Positions 1-9,315 of a stretch of DNA of 47,000 nucleotides are shown here, one piece after another. The first letter of the stretch is position 1, and the number at the start of each line of letters is the position of its first letter. The notes under the pieces are model-generated. The model searched no databases. It saw only the letters and a program-made list of their open reading frames with translations, and was not told the origin of the DNA. A program made the position numbers and the translations under genes. The DNA comes from Phycisphaerae bacterium (GTDB lineage: Bacteria; Planctomycetota; Phycisphaerae; UBA1845; PWPN01): contig DAOOIV010000032.1 of the NCBI GenBank assembly GCA_035384605.1, positions 1 through 47,000 on the forward strand. Direction: 5' to 3'.

Positions 1-84
1 ACTTATGGAGGATGCCCCGCTCTTGTCAATTTCCACAGATTTCGAGACTATCTCCCGTTTCGTTCGAGCGGCTTGGACGGTGCT

Positions 85-1854
85 TTACTGGGCTGGTCCA
101 GATTCCGGACCGGGTGCCCGCCCGCTCTTGAGATGGCGCAGGGCCCGAAGATAGATGTCCATCTTGGCCTTGTAGGCCGGCGCCGCGGGCAGTGGCAACG
201 GAACACGGCTGGGCGCGAAGAGCCGATCGTACTGGGGATTGACAACCGCGACGTCCTGGACCATTTCTGGTAACTGCATGGCCGGCCGAGCATAGATCAT
301 CCGCACGGCTTGCCCGTTCCGGGTGAATGTGCATACCGCGACAAAATCACCAGACTTCTCAATCATCTCTCGGTACTCTGGTTCGGCGATCACAAGATCG
401 ACGTGATCGACAACTGCGGCAAGCAGCGGTTTGAGGTGGTCGGCATTGACGTCCATCGCCGCGAGGACGCGACGGCCAAGGTAGTACTCGGCCACCGGGG
501 CTTCCATGCCGCGGTTGGTGTGCAGCGGCATGATGACCGCGTCAGGCGGCACGTACTGTCGAACATACCAGCCCGCGGCCTTGATGCCTGAATCCGGTGT
601 CAGGCTCCCCCAGCCGGTGGTGACGCCCGTCCAGTGTCGAAATCGACTGCCGGCCAGGCAGGAGTCAATGGAACCGAAGCCGAGATGGGCGATGCTCAGA
701 AGGCACGCTGCCACAAAGGCGGTCTTGAGGATGAGAGTTCGGCGAGACAGGGTATTCCAGAGATGATCGAACAGGACGACCGCCAGCATGCCGCCGGCGA
801 AAACCGGCTCCATGAGATAGGCACCAGGATAGCCGATTCGGCTCGGGTTGCTGAGCAACAAGAGAGGGAGGAAGGCAGTATATGCCCAGATTGCCAGCAG
901 GCCCCGTCGGTCACCCCGTTTGGCCAAAACCACACCGTGGAACAGACCGGCCGTGGCCGGCACCACAAACAAGTAGCCATACTGGCTTGACCAGATGGCC
1001 AGCCATTTGAGCATTCCTGTCGGACTCCAGCCCATCACGCCGGCATGTTGCTTCGCTAACAGCCGACCGATTTGCCCGCCGCCGGTCCCAAGCCGGCACA
1101 TCACCGCAACGGCGAAAGCCGCTAGGCACGGCAGCGCGAACCCGAACAACGCATCGTTAATGACTCGGCGGCGTGCTTGCTTCGCACGTCGGATGACGGT
1201 CACCCAGATTATCAGCAACGTCAGAGGTACACCGAAAACGAAGCAGTTGCTCAGGCAATGCGCAAAAAGCGAGAAAGAAGCAACCGACAGATGCCACGTC
1301 TGCCTGTCATCCATGTAAGCCAGTGCCGCCCAGAGCGCCGTGGTGCCGAACAGCAGCCAGATCGTCAGATATCCCCAGGCATAGTGACCGTCAGTGACCA
1401 GCGGGGGCAGGAGAGCACATACCAGGCTCGCCGCCGTTGCCAGGTTGCGTGTACAATGCAGCCGTCGCATCAGCAGATACGCCAGGAATACCTGCGTAAT
1501 GCTCAGAACCGCGACCGGCAGCCGCGAGACCGCTTCGTCCATCGGAATGCCAAGGTGGGAGAGTATTCTTGCCACCGATGCATGTACGATGACTGGTACG
1601 GGACCGTAGCTGTGAGCGAAAACCCAGGTAGCCCCGAAGCTGTGCCTGACAAGGTACGGCATCATCGCCTGATCCGAGGACTCGAACGAGGCGCCCGAGC
1701 CCCATCCTCGCAAGAGGCCGGCAATCATCAGGCATAAGGTCAGCGGAAGGGCGGCTTTCAGGGCCGTTGCCGCCAACTTGCTAACAGGGTGTCGCATCGC
1801 AGGCTCGGCGTGCAGGAGGGGAAGATCGCGATCTGGTAACGTCGCCATGCTCAT
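85..1854 (-). CDS. Multi-pass GT-C (PMT/ArnT-like) glycosyltransferase
   Basis: A 589-residue integral membrane protein. About ten hydrophobic segments follow a short cytoplasmic N-terminus, and a soluble C-terminal region of roughly 150 residues ends the protein. An acidic S-S-D-Q motif shortly after the first membrane segment sits where the catalytic Asp of GT-C enzymes lies (family knowledge). Such enzymes move a sugar from a polyprenyl-phosphate donor to an acceptor at the outer face of the membrane. The acceptor here is unknown. The frame stays open upstream to 2046, but that stretch is proline/arginine-rich and lacks helix character, so I start at the ATG at 1854 (a second ATG lies at 1848). 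It is divergent from a methyltransferase at 2037, which suggests a shared glycan or lipid modification role. It could instead be an uncharacterised GT39/GT83-like protein. Confidence 0.78.
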   Translation of the reverse strand: MSMATLPDRDLPLLHAEPAMRHPVSKLAATALKAALPLTLCLMIAGLLRGWGSGASFESSDQAMMPYLVRHSFGATWVFAHSYGPVPVIVHASVARILSHLGIPMDEAVSRLPVAVLSITQVFLAYLLMRRLHCTRNLATAASLVCALLPPLVTDGHYAWGYLTIWLLFGTTALWAALAYMDDRQTWHLSVASFSLFAHCLSNCFVFGVPLTLLIIWVTVIRRAKQARRRVINDALFGFALPCLAAFAVAVMCRLGTGGGQIGRLLAKQHAGVMGWSPTGMLKWLAIWSSQYGYLFVVPATAGLFHGVVLAKRGDRRGLLAIWAYTAFLPLLLLSNPSRIGYPGAYLMEPVFAGGMLAVVLFDHLWNTLSRRTLILKTAFVAACLLSIAHLGFGSIDSCLAGSRFRHWTGVTTGWGSLTPDSGIKAAGWYVRQYVPPDAVIMPLHTNRGMEAPVAEYYLGRRVLAAMDVNADHLKPLLAAVVDHVDLVIAEPEYREMIEKSGDFVAVCTFTRNGQAVRMIYARPAMQLPEMVQDVAVVNPQYDRLFAPSRVPLPLPAAPAYKAKMDIYLRALRHLKSGRAPGPESGPAQ

Positions 1855-1924
1855 GGTTATCGGACGGCCCGCCGGCTTCTGTGGCCCCCGGCCGTTATCG
1901 GATGATGGTGTGACTGTCTGCACC

Positions 1925-1951
1925 TTTGTCTTGCCCGGCTGAATGTATAGT
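1925..1951 (+). promoter_or_regulatory. Possible promoter for the methyltransferase
   Basis: TATAGT at 1946-1951 is a good -10 element. A weak TTTGTC lies 15 bases upstream at 1925-1930. It would give a leader of about 80 bases before the GTG at 2037. The spacing is short, so this is tentative. Confidence 0.25.
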
Positions 1952-2036
1952 GATCTTGGAAGGGTTGGAACAGGCCGCAGGTTGCCGGCGGCACCATAAC
2001 CGGACCTGGGCTGCCAAGTCGCCGATAGAGGAAAGC

Positions 2037-2828
2037 GTGCAAGCAACCGCAGATACAGTCTGCCCGCAGGAGCTGGAGGCGACTCCCTTGTCTGTCGCGT
2101 CGTCCGCGGCCGACATTGCGGGTGCGCCCGCCGAGGTGCATACCAGTCTTGAAGTCCTCAGCGAGCTCTACAACTACAACCACTGGTTGTTCAACAAAGT
2201 CCGCCCCTTTGTCGGCGAGACGGTGTGTGAGGTGGGATGCGGAATAGGGAACATCACCCAGTTCCTGCTCAACCGCCGGCAGGTCGTGGGCATCGAACCG
2301 TTGGCCGCGTCACTCCGGCAGAGTACGGAGCGATTCCGCGACCATCTGAACACCCGGTTTTTCAACGGCGTTCTACAGGATTGCCCAAACGAGACAGTGC
2401 CGGCCGGCGCGTTCGACACGGTCCTTTGCATGAACGTCCTGGAGCATATTGAGGATGACGTCGGCGCTTTGAACACCATGCGCCTGTTGTGCGGACCGCA
2501 CGGTAGGGTGGTCATTCTGGTACCGGCTCACATGAGCATCTACGGCGAGTTGGACCGCGCTTTTGGTCACTGCCGTCGCTACAACCACAAAAGCCTGGCC
2601 GCCGTTTTCAGCAAGGCCGGCCTGCTCCCGACCTACGGCCGCTACATGAATGCGATCGGCTACTTCGGCTGGTTCTGGGAAGGACGGTGCCTGCGCCGCC
2701 AACAAATCAACCTGCAATCCGCTCGACTCTTCAACCGGCTGGTCCCCTTCATCGATGCCTTCGAACGGCTGTTGCCGTTACCGTTTGGTCAATCGCTTCT
2801 GATGGTTGGCCGGCCCGAGAGTCGCTAG
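2037..2828 (+). CDS. Class I SAM-dependent methyltransferase
   Basis: A Rossmann-fold methyltransferase of 263 residues with the SAM-binding motif I VCEVGCGIGN near residue 45 and the motif IV-like segment FDTVLCMNVLEHIEDD near residue 110. It resembles Methyltransf_11/12/23 proteins that methylate small molecules, lipids or glycans. The substrate cannot be read from sequence. I chose the GTG at 2037 because GAGG lies five bases upstream and the residues before it (frame open from 1926) look non-protein-like. An ATG at 1926 would add 37 residues. It is divergent from the membrane glycosyltransferase, so a joint role in surface glycan or lipid-linked sugar modification is possible (inference). 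Confidence 0.8.
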   Translation: MQATADTVCPQELEATPLSVASSAADIAGAPAEVHTSLEVLSELYNYNHWLFNKVRPFVGETVCEVGCGIGNITQFLLNRRQVVGIEPLAASLRQSTERFRDHLNTRFFNGVLQDCPNETVPAGAFDTVLCMNVLEHIEDDVGALNTMRLLCGPHGRVVILVPAHMSIYGELDRAFGHCRRYNHKSLAAVFSKAGLLPTYGRYMNAIGYFGWFWEGRCLRRQQINLQSARLFNRLVPFIDAFERLLPLPFGQSLLMVGRPESR

Positions 2829-2990
2829 CAACGCGGCAGGGATTTGCGGCTTTCCGCGGCGCCCGGCCTCAAGGCCGGCAGCTCACTCCTGCTTTCCACG
2901 CCCCCGCACGCCCTTGGCCTCGGCGGTCGTCGCGGCCGGTCTTGAGCCCTACAATGATCACGATCATACGAAAAACAAGCGGGAGACTTC

Positions 2991-5120
2991 ATGACCGATA
3001 GAACCGCCTCGCAGGCTGCTGCAAGGGCAAACCGACTGGCTGACTCTACCAGCCCGTATCTGCTCCAGCACGCCCGCAATCCTGTGGACTGGTTCCCTTG
3101 GGGCACCGAGGCCTTGGAAAAAGCACGCCGGGAAGACAAGCCGATCTTCCTGAGCAGCGGCTACGCCGCGTGCCACTGGTGCCATGTCATGGAGCAGGAG
3201 AGTTTTGAGAACCCGGCCATCGCCGCCATCCTGAATGAGCACTTCGTTTCCATCAAGGTTGATCGTGAACAACGTCCGGACCTCGATGATCTCTACATGA
3301 AGGCCACGTTGCTGTGCAACCAAGGCAACGGCGGCTGGCCGATGAGCGTGTTCCTCCTTCCCGACGATCAGACGCCTTTCTTCGCCGGGACCTACTATCC
3401 GCCAACATCGCGTTACGGAAGAATCGGGTTTGCGGATCTGCTGAGGCGAATCGCCGGTCTCTGGCACGACGATCGCAATGAAATCCGCCGTGCGGCCGCA
3501 TCGTTGGTCGAAGGCGTCCGGCAGCTCAGCCGGCCCGCACCCCTGGACACCGCCATCACCGCCGACATGGTCAGTTCGGCGGCCGCCGCGCTCGCTTCCG
3601 CATTTGACCCCGTTCAGGGCGGCATCAGCGGCGGCGGGACAAACAAGTTCCCACCGTCGATCGCCATGAGCCTGATGCTCCGCGAATACGTGCATTCGTG
3701 CCGTCGAGGACGTCCCGATCCGATTCTCCTGGAACGAGTGACCCTCACGTTGGACAAGATGGCCAACGGTGGAATCTACGATCATCTCGCCGGCGGGATC
3801 GCTCGGTACAGCACCGACCCGAGCTGGCTCGTGCCGCACTTCGAGAAGATGCTCTACGACCAGGCGCTGGTCAGCGGAGTCTACCTGGAAGCGTTTCAGG
3901 TGACCGGCGACCGGCGATACGCCGACGTCGCGTCCCGGATTCTTGACTACGTGCTGGCGGACATGAGGTCTCCTGAGGGAGCCTTCTACTCAGCATGGGA
4001 CGCCGACAGCGAAGGCATAGAGGGCAAGTACTACGTCTGGACGAAGTCGGAAATCATGGCGGTTCTCGGGGAACATGAGGGCGAGGTCTTCTGCACCTAT
4101 TACAATGTAACCGAGCAGGGCAACTGGGAAGGCGCCAACATCCTGAATGTTCAACGAGCCCCAGACGTAGTCGCTCGGCTGTATGGCATCAGTGAGACAC
4201 AGTTGAGCCGGATGCTCCGGATCGCCCGCGAGAAGCTCCTCTTGGCCCGCAGGCAACGTGTTCCCCCGGCTCTCGACGATAAGACCCTGACCGCGTGGAA
4301 TGCTCTGGTGATCACATCACTGGCCCGGGCCGCGGAAGTCCTCAGCGAGCCACGCTACGCGGATGCTGCGGCGACAGCGGCGGAATTCATCTTGACCAAT
4401 CTGATCGCTGATGGTCGATTGCTTCGGACCTGGCGCAACGGCAAGGCCCATACGCCGGCGTACCTCGACGACTACGCGTTCCTCGTTGAGGCGCTTCTCG
4501 AGCTGCACCAGGCGACGCTTGACTGGCGATGGCTTGAGCGAGCAGCTCAAATCAACGATGAGATGCTGCGGCTGTTCTGGGATGACCGTGAGGGGGCCTG
4601 CTACTTCACCCCATCCGATGCCGAGAGGCTTTTCGTCCGTACAAAGGACTTTCGCGACGGTGCCATTCCATCGGGCAACTCGGTCGCAATCATGAACCTG
4701 CTGCGGCTGGCGGCGATCCTTGACGAAGATGATCTGCGTGTAAAAGCCGAGCAATCAGTTCGCGCAGTGGCCGGGGACCTGCACCACGGTCCGTTTGGCC
4801 ATGAACGACTATTGGCTGCAGTGGACCTGCTCTGCTCCCCGAGCACCGAAATCGTCATCGTGGGCGACCGTCGTGACGCTGCCACGAAAGAGTTGATCGC
4901 CGTGACCCGCGAAGGCTACGACCCTGCGCGGATTGTCCTCGTCAAGGATCCCAGCGAGCATCCAGCGGTTCCACGGCAACAAGTGCCCGCCCTGGAGGGC
5001 AAGACGCTCTTGGACGGCAAGGCTTCAGCCCATGTCTGCCACGGCCGGACCTGTCACGTCCCCGTGTCTTCCCCGGCCGAACTGCGTTGCCTGCTCAACA
5101 GTCTTGGCCGAGGTGCCTGA
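2991..5120 (+). CDS. Thioredoxin-domain protein, YyaL/SPATA20 family (DUF255)
   Basis: A 709-residue protein of normal family length. The N-terminal DUF255 thioredoxin-like domain covers about residues 15-180 and carries the redox motif C61-H-W-C64. A long (alpha/alpha)6-barrel-like region follows, resembling the N-acylglucosamine 2-epimerase/cellobiose epimerase superfamily, with conserved stretches FEKMLYDQA and DDKTLTAWN. The family is widespread, and its biochemical role is not settled. GGGAG lies about seven bases before the ATG at 2991. It stands alone on its strand; the gene at 5246 follows after 125 bases. The 160 bases upstream are GC-rich and contain no gene. Confidence 0.93.
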   Translation: MTDRTASQAAARANRLADSTSPYLLQHARNPVDWFPWGTEALEKARREDKPIFLSSGYAACHWCHVMEQESFENPAIAAILNEHFVSIKVDREQRPDLDDLYMKATLLCNQGNGGWPMSVFLLPDDQTPFFAGTYYPPTSRYGRIGFADLLRRIAGLWHDDRNEIRRAAASLVEGVRQLSRPAPLDTAITADMVSSAAAALASAFDPVQGGISGGGTNKFPPSIAMSLMLREYVHSCRRGRPDPILLERVTLTLDKMANGGIYDHLAGGIARYSTDPSWLVPHFEKMLYDQALVSGVYLEAFQVTGDRRYADVASRILDYVLADMRSPEGAFYSAWDADSEGIEGKYYVWTKSEIMAVLGEHEGEVFCTYYNVTEQGNWEGANILNVQRAPDVVARLYGISETQLSRMLRIAREKLLLARRQRVPPALDDKTLTAWNALVITSLARAAEVLSEPRYADAAATAAEFILTNLIADGRLLRTWRNGKAHTPAYLDDYAFLVEALLELHQATLDWRWLERAAQINDEMLRLFWDDREGACYFTPSDAERLFVRTKDFRDGAIPSGNSVAIMNLLRLAAILDEDDLRVKAEQSVRAVAGDLHHGPFGHERLLAAVDLLCSPSTEIVIVGDRRDAATKELIAVTREGYDPARIVLVKDPSEHPAVPRQQVPALEGKTLLDGKASAHVCHGRTCHVPVSSPAELRCLLNSLGRGA

Positions 5121-5245
5121 CTGAAGTTGGCGGCAATCCGTCTCGTGTGATCGCATCGCGCGTTTTCTGCTTGTCTTGCGGTAACTCGTCTTCCGATGAT
5201 AGGATACGCTTGGGTTCGGGATCGCGGCCGACGGGAGGCGTCGTT

Positions 5246-6298
5246 ATGGTTTGTCGCGGTACGCACGGTCACGGGTTGGCTCACAGGATGGGATGGGTCG
5301 CGGCGACCTGTTCGGTCTTTGGCTCGTTTGCGGCCGGACAGACAACTCGCAAAGCGGACGCCCCGGTCCCGGTTTCCCAGCCGACCTACTCACGCGTGGA
5401 GAAGATACCCGAGGAGCTCTTCGACGACTCGCGGCGAAGTGTGATTCTGCTGCCCAGCACCCCGGGTGAGGTCGGCCGCCCCGCGGAGGACCGCTCACAG
5501 GGCGCCCGCAAGCAGATCGTCCCCGAAACGCCTCTTCTTCCCGAAGGTTATGTCGTCGCCTCACGCGAGGCCCGGATCGAGACTGAGGGTGACTGGCTCA
5601 TTGCCCACCTGCGAAAGTCGACCGATCTGCCCGACGGCCCGCCTCTGCGCATACTGCCCAACCAGCAGCTTTCCATGCTCCGGGCGGTGCTGAAGCAGTC
5701 GCCGCCGCCGACGAGCTTCCTCATGACCGGGCGAATCACCGAGTTCATGGGCGCCAATTATATCCTGCTTGAGAATATTGAGGAGGTTTGTGCCGACGGC
5801 GCCGAGGCCGGCGCCCCCGCGGAAGCCGCCCCACAATCGACGCCGGCAGACGCGACCCGAGACCGAGAACCGACCGCCGAGGAGATTCTTAGGCAACTGC
5901 TCTCACGGCCTACGCGCCGCTCGGTAGCCTTGCCGCAACTGACCCAGATCATTCAGGGCGACGACGGACGGGCGGTGACGACGGAGTCTCGCCCCGAAGA
6001 CCCCGGTGCCGCGGCCGGCCTGTTGCCCGAGCGGGCCATGCTCGTGGATCGCGTCGGACGCGTGGTCCCCGGCGACAAGTGGTGGACGCTGGTCTTTGAG
6101 AATCGCGGCCGGCAAGCCGCGGATCAACCGATCAGGCTTCTGCCCAGTCGACTGCTTGAATCCGCAATCTCTCTGTCGAGAGGCGGAACGCAGGCGCCGG
6201 TTTTCATCGTAAGCGGAGAAGTGACCACCTACGAAAGCCGGAACTACCTTCTGCTTCGCAAGGTTCTGGTACGACGCCAAGTAGGGAACATTCGCTGA
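5246..6298 (+). CDS. Secreted protein with two homologous domains, unknown function
   Basis: A 350-residue protein with a signal-peptide-like N-terminus ending near FGSFAAGQ. It is not a family I can name. Two segments align with each other: about residues 100-185 (from LLPEGYVV to ILLENIEEV) and 260-348 (from LLPERAML to LLLRKVLV). Each has a hydrophobic W-containing strand, a P-[IL]-R-[IL]-L-P box, a run ending LLxSA/MLRAV, and a closing strand with Y-x-L-L. A low-complexity Ala/Pro linker joins them. The start at 5246 is fixed by GGGAGG seven bases upstream; the frame is open back to 5087. The stop TGA shares its A with the ATG of the phosphohexomutase, so the two are translationally coupled. 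That hints at a cell-envelope or cell-wall precursor role (inference). Confidence 0.75.
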   Translation: MVCRGTHGHGLAHRMGWVAATCSVFGSFAAGQTTRKADAPVPVSQPTYSRVEKIPEELFDDSRRSVILLPSTPGEVGRPAEDRSQGARKQIVPETPLLPEGYVVASREARIETEGDWLIAHLRKSTDLPDGPPLRILPNQQLSMLRAVLKQSPPPTSFLMTGRITEFMGANYILLENIEEVCADGAEAGAPAEAAPQSTPADATRDREPTAEEILRQLLSRPTRRSVALPQLTQIIQGDDGRAVTTESRPEDPGAAAGLLPERAMLVDRVGRVVPGDKWWTLVFENRGRQAADQPIRLLPSRLLESAISLSRGGTQAPVFIVSGEVTTYESRNYLLLRKVLVRRQVGNIR

Positions 6299-7647
6299 TG
6301 CGGCTGATGATGACTGTTTCGGGAGTGCGCGGCGTCATTGGCGAAATGCTGACGCCCACGCTGGCCGCCGAGCTAGGCTGCGCATTCGGGACGTACCTCC
6401 GCGGTGGCAAGGTGGTTGTCGGACGAGACAGCCGTCCGAGCGGGGCGATGGTGCAGCAAGGCGTTGTCTCCGGCCTGCTGGCTGCCGGTTGCGATGTCAT
6501 TCTCCTGGGAATAGCCAGCACCCCCGCGACCGCCATGATGGTACGGCGCCATTCGGCCAACGGCGGCGTCGTGATTACTGCCAGCCACAATCCGGTCATG
6601 TGGAACGGCATCAAGTTCCTCACCAGCGAGGGCCTGGCCCCGCCGCCGGAGCAAGCCGCGAAGATCTTCGGCATATACGACCTTAAGGCTTTTACACTTG
6701 CCGGCGTCGAGCACCTGAGCACACCCCAGAGCGATCCGTCGGCGGCCAATGCTCACGTCGAGGCCGTCCTGTCGCTGGTTGATCGCAAGTTGATCTCGGC
6801 AAAGGAGTACCGTGTCGTCCTGGACAGCATCAACGGGGCCGGCGGCGTCGAGGGCAAGATGTTGTTGGACAACCTTGGCTGCGAAGTGGTTCACATCAAC
6901 GCCGAAGCCAACGGCCGCTTTGCCCATGCGCCCGAGCCCCTCGCTGAGAACCTTGCCCAACTGTGCGATGCCGTCCGAGAGAAGCAAGCCATCGCAGGTT
7001 TCGCCCAGGATCCCGATGCCGATCGCCTGGCGATCGTCGACGAGAACGGCATCTATATCGGGGAAGAGTACACGCTGGCTTTGGCGGCAAGGTACATGTT
7101 CGCCGCCCATCCCGGACCGGCCGCGGCCAACCTTTCGACCTCCCGCATGATCGACGACGTGGCCGCCCAGGCAGGGGGAGCATGTCGTGTCTATCGCTCG
7201 CCGGTCGGCGAGGCCAATGTCGTTGCCGTCATGAAGGATCACGGCTGCCAGTTTGGCGGCGAGGGTAATGGCGGCATCATCGATCTTCGCGTCGGTCCCG
7301 TTCGCGACAGCCTGGTGGCTATGGCCCTCACGCTGCAGCTCATGACCCTCACCGGCAAGACCATCAGCCAACTTGTGGCCGATATTCCGCGCTACGTCAT
7401 GATCAAGCAGAAATTCGACTGCCCCAAGGAGCGGGTCGAGCGCATCCTCGACGCCGTGCGGACGCAATGTTGCGATGGGCAGATCAACGACATCGACGGT
7501 GTTCGCGTCGATTATCCCGATGGCTGGGTTCACATCCGCGGTTCAAACACCGAGCCCATCGTCCGAATCATCGCTGAGGCTCCCACCCAGGATCGCGCCC
7601 ACGACCTCATCAACCGGATGCGCCAAATCATGGACGCAACACCCTAG
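6298..7647 (+). CDS. glmM: Phosphoglucosamine mutase / phosphohexomutase
   Basis: Alpha-D-phosphohexomutase superfamily, 449 residues, all four domains present. The catalytic phosphoserine loop TASHNP has Ser at about 96. The metal loop is DPDADR near residue 240. The sugar-binding loop is GEGNGG near 320, and the phosphate-binding loop RGSNTEP is near 420. The family interconverts sugar 1- and 6-phosphates. The Ser-containing loop and short N-terminus fit the GlmM branch (glucosamine-6-P to glucosamine-1-P for UDP-GlcNAc), but phosphomannomutase/phosphoglucomutase activity cannot be excluded. The ATG overlaps the stop of the upstream secreted protein by one base, which supports this start over the in-frame ATGs at 6307 and 6310. 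UDP-GlcNAc would also feed the neuC step encoded downstream. Confidence 0.9.
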   Translation: MRLMMTVSGVRGVIGEMLTPTLAAELGCAFGTYLRGGKVVVGRDSRPSGAMVQQGVVSGLLAAGCDVILLGIASTPATAMMVRRHSANGGVVITASHNPVMWNGIKFLTSEGLAPPPEQAAKIFGIYDLKAFTLAGVEHLSTPQSDPSAANAHVEAVLSLVDRKLISAKEYRVVLDSINGAGGVEGKMLLDNLGCEVVHINAEANGRFAHAPEPLAENLAQLCDAVREKQAIAGFAQDPDADRLAIVDENGIYIGEEYTLALAARYMFAAHPGPAAANLSTSRMIDDVAAQAGGACRVYRSPVGEANVVAVMKDHGCQFGGEGNGGIIDLRVGPVRDSLVAMALTLQLMTLTGKTISQLVADIPRYVMIKQKFDCPKERVERILDAVRTQCCDGQINDIDGVRVDYPDGWVHIRGSNTEPIVRIIAEAPTQDRAHDLINRMRQIMDATP

Positions 7648-7950
7648 ACGTCCTGCTCTCTGGCCGGTTGCGCATTCGCCCTCCAACGTCTGGACGCAGC
7701 AGGCAAGGCAGGTCTCGCTCCATAGTTGGCTGCGGACCCGCGACTCGTATTCGCCAAATAGTCTCTTTCCTCGAAACTGGTGTGCATCCTGCGTGCATGT
7801 TTCTGTGTCAACGCATGCTTTCGTTGCGGCTCGCAACAAGGTGCTGCGACTCTCGCGACAAAACGAGTCCCGTTCTCAATTCTGCATTCATCATTCCTCG
7901 TTCCCCACGGTCCGCGCTCGCGGACCAGGTTGTCTGCGGGCCGCGACGCC
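7648..7950 (+). other. 303-bp intergenic region between convergent genes
   Basis: This lies between the end of the phosphohexomutase and the end of the minus-strand uroD-like gene. No credible gene is present. It holds repeat copy A (7781-7840) and an inverted pair, GTCCGCGC / GCGCGGAC-like, near 7909-7924 (tccgcgctcgcgga), which could end transcripts from either side. Confidence 0.5.
7781..7840 (+). repeat. Dispersed repeat, copy A
   Basis: About 60 bases sharing tgtgc, tgcgtgcatgtttctg and cgttgcggctcgc with copies at 15500, 24404 and 25768. It is the only copy not placed before a gene start. Read on the minus strand it encodes ATKA, ETC, Q and AHQ residues in register with the other copies. 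Confidence 0.6.
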
Positions 7951-8994
7951 TCACCGGTACGCGCCGAATTCCCTTATCGCGTCGAACATTGCCACTACGT
8001 TTTCGACCGGTGTTTCTTCGAGAATCGAATCATGGCTCGCTCCGGCGATGTAGCCGCCGCCGGGCTTCATGATCTCCAGCACCTCGCGCGTCTTGTGGCG
8101 AACGGTCTCGGGTGTGCCGTTGATGAGGATGTGGTGCGAGTCGATCGCCCCGTTGAAGACCATCTTGCGGCCGTATTTCTTCTTGAGTGCCCCCAGGTCC
8201 ATGCCGTGGCAAGACGGCTGGACGGCGTGCAGGCCGTCCAAGCCGATCTCGATCATCGCCGGGATCAGCGGGGCAAACCCACCGCAGCAGTGCAACATGA
8301 CCTTGAGGCCGTACGAATGGCCCAACTCGACCAGCCGCCGCAGGTGGGGCAGGCAGAACTGCCGGAATAGGCCTTCGCTGAGCAGCGGTCCGGTCTGGCT
8401 GCCAAAGTCGTTGCCGATGAAGAAGATGTCGATCACATCACCCGCGGCCTCGAAAATGCGTTCGCTGACCGCTGCGTAATAGTCCACGATATGCCGGAAG
8501 ACGGTGTGAACCGCATCGGGCTCGTCGTACATCCGCAGCATGAGATTCTCCATACCCAGCAGGTCGATGGCATCGTGCCAGAAAGGCGACCAGTCGCCGC
8601 CGAGGATCGCGTACTGCCGGTTGTACCGCAGGGCCTCGTCGCGGATGGCCGAGACGTCCATCCAGTCCGGCTGGGGCCAGGGATAATCATGGATCTGCTC
8701 GATGGTCGCTTCGGCCAGCGGGTGACTCATCGGTTGACCGTAGCCCATGCCATGCCGTTGGATTCCGAAGGGCGTGGCATAGATCGCACCGGGTTGCAGA
8801 TGCACCTCCGGCCCGACGTACCTGGTCCAGACCCGGCGAAAATCATCACCGAATCGAATGCGAAGGGCCTCATCGTCCAAGCCGAGTTGCTTCTTGGCCT
8901 TGGCCCAGAATTCCGGGGACGAACCACACCAGGCCGGGACGTGGTCCGGCTCCACGTGGTCAAAGGCCGCCAGCACTCGTTCACGCGAGGTCAA
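7951..8994 (-). CDS. Uroporphyrinogen decarboxylase-fold protein (MtaA/CmuA-like), first of two
   Basis: A 347-residue protein of the URO-D/methyltransferase superfamily (PF01208). The start region TSRERVLAAFDHVEPDHVP is typical of the non-haem branch. The motif H235-x-C237-G is the H-x-C zinc motif of corrinoid methyltransferases MtaA/MtbA, whereas true HemE lacks it (family knowledge). The third zinc Cys of MtaA appears replaced by a Ser-His-Asp sequence near residue 320. A TTG start at 8994 overlaps the stop of the rhamnose mutarotase by four bases (TTGA), so translation is probably coupled. The frame continues upstream but inside that gene. A methyl-transfer role on a small molecule or sugar ether is more likely than haem synthesis; the substrate is unknown. 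Confidence 0.82.
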   Translation of the reverse strand: MTSRERVLAAFDHVEPDHVPAWCGSSPEFWAKAKKQLGLDDEALRIRFGDDFRRVWTRYVGPEVHLQPGAIYATPFGIQRHGMGYGQPMSHPLAEATIEQIHDYPWPQPDWMDVSAIRDEALRYNRQYAILGGDWSPFWHDAIDLLGMENLMLRMYDEPDAVHTVFRHIVDYYAAVSERIFEAAGDVIDIFFIGNDFGSQTGPLLSEGLFRQFCLPHLRRLVELGHSYGLKVMLHCCGGFAPLIPAMIEIGLDGLHAVQPSCHGMDLGALKKKYGRKMVFNGAIDSHHILINGTPETVRHKTREVLEIMKPGGGYIAGASHDSILEETPVENVVAMFDAIREFGAYR

Positions 8995-9314
8995 TCCCAA
9001 TGGAAGATCTCCTCCATCTTTGCCCACCACTCGCCGTTGACGCGGGTCGGCAGCGGCTCCTGGCAAGGCATGCACACCGCCCACCATTGTTGTGTCGTCG
9101 GATCTGCAGCCATCCTGGCCATGTCCGCCGCAAAGTCGGTACCCACGTATTCGAAGTAGCTGAACAGGTAGCCGTCCTTGTGGAAGATCGAGTAGTTGCG
9201 GATGTTGCACGCGCTGATCATCTTCAGCACGTCGGGCCACACGGCCGCATGCAGCCGCTTGTACTCCTCCAACCCCTCGGGTTTGACCTTGATGACCATG
9301 CCGTAACGGTTCAT
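8991..9314 (-). CDS. rhaM: L-rhamnose mutarotase
   Basis: A 107-residue dimeric ferredoxin-like-fold protein of the RhaM/YiiL family, close to the usual 104 residues. Tyr18 and His22, the catalytic pair in the E. coli enzyme, are at the same positions here (EEYKRLH). The WW pair is present at about 77-78, and the closing segment ends MEEIFHW. It interconverts alpha and beta anomers of L-rhamnose; some relatives act on L-fucose. The ATG at 9314 lies one base after the stop of the upstream uroD-like gene, and its stop overlaps the start of the next one, so the three form one transcription unit. No rhaA, rhaB or rhaD is visible nearby. Confidence 0.93.
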   Translation of the reverse strand: MNRYGMVIKVKPEGLEEYKRLHAAVWPDVLKMISACNIRNYSIFHKDGYLFSYFEYVGTDFAADMARMAADPTTQQWWAVCMPCQEPLPTRVNGEWWAKMEEIFHWD

Positions 9315-9315
9315 G

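Noticed and set aside
1..84. Window edge before the glycosyltransferase stop
   Set aside because: Too short to assign; small minus-strand frames here overlap the glycosyltransferase gene and look spurious.
2964..3839. Minus-strand frame of 291 codons
   Set aside because: Antisense to the thioredoxin-domain gene; codon-bias shadow.
6373..7533. Long open frame on the minus strand, 386 codons
   Set aside because: It lies entirely antisense to the well-supported phosphohexomutase, has no family features, and such frames are expected from the codon bias of high-GC genes.
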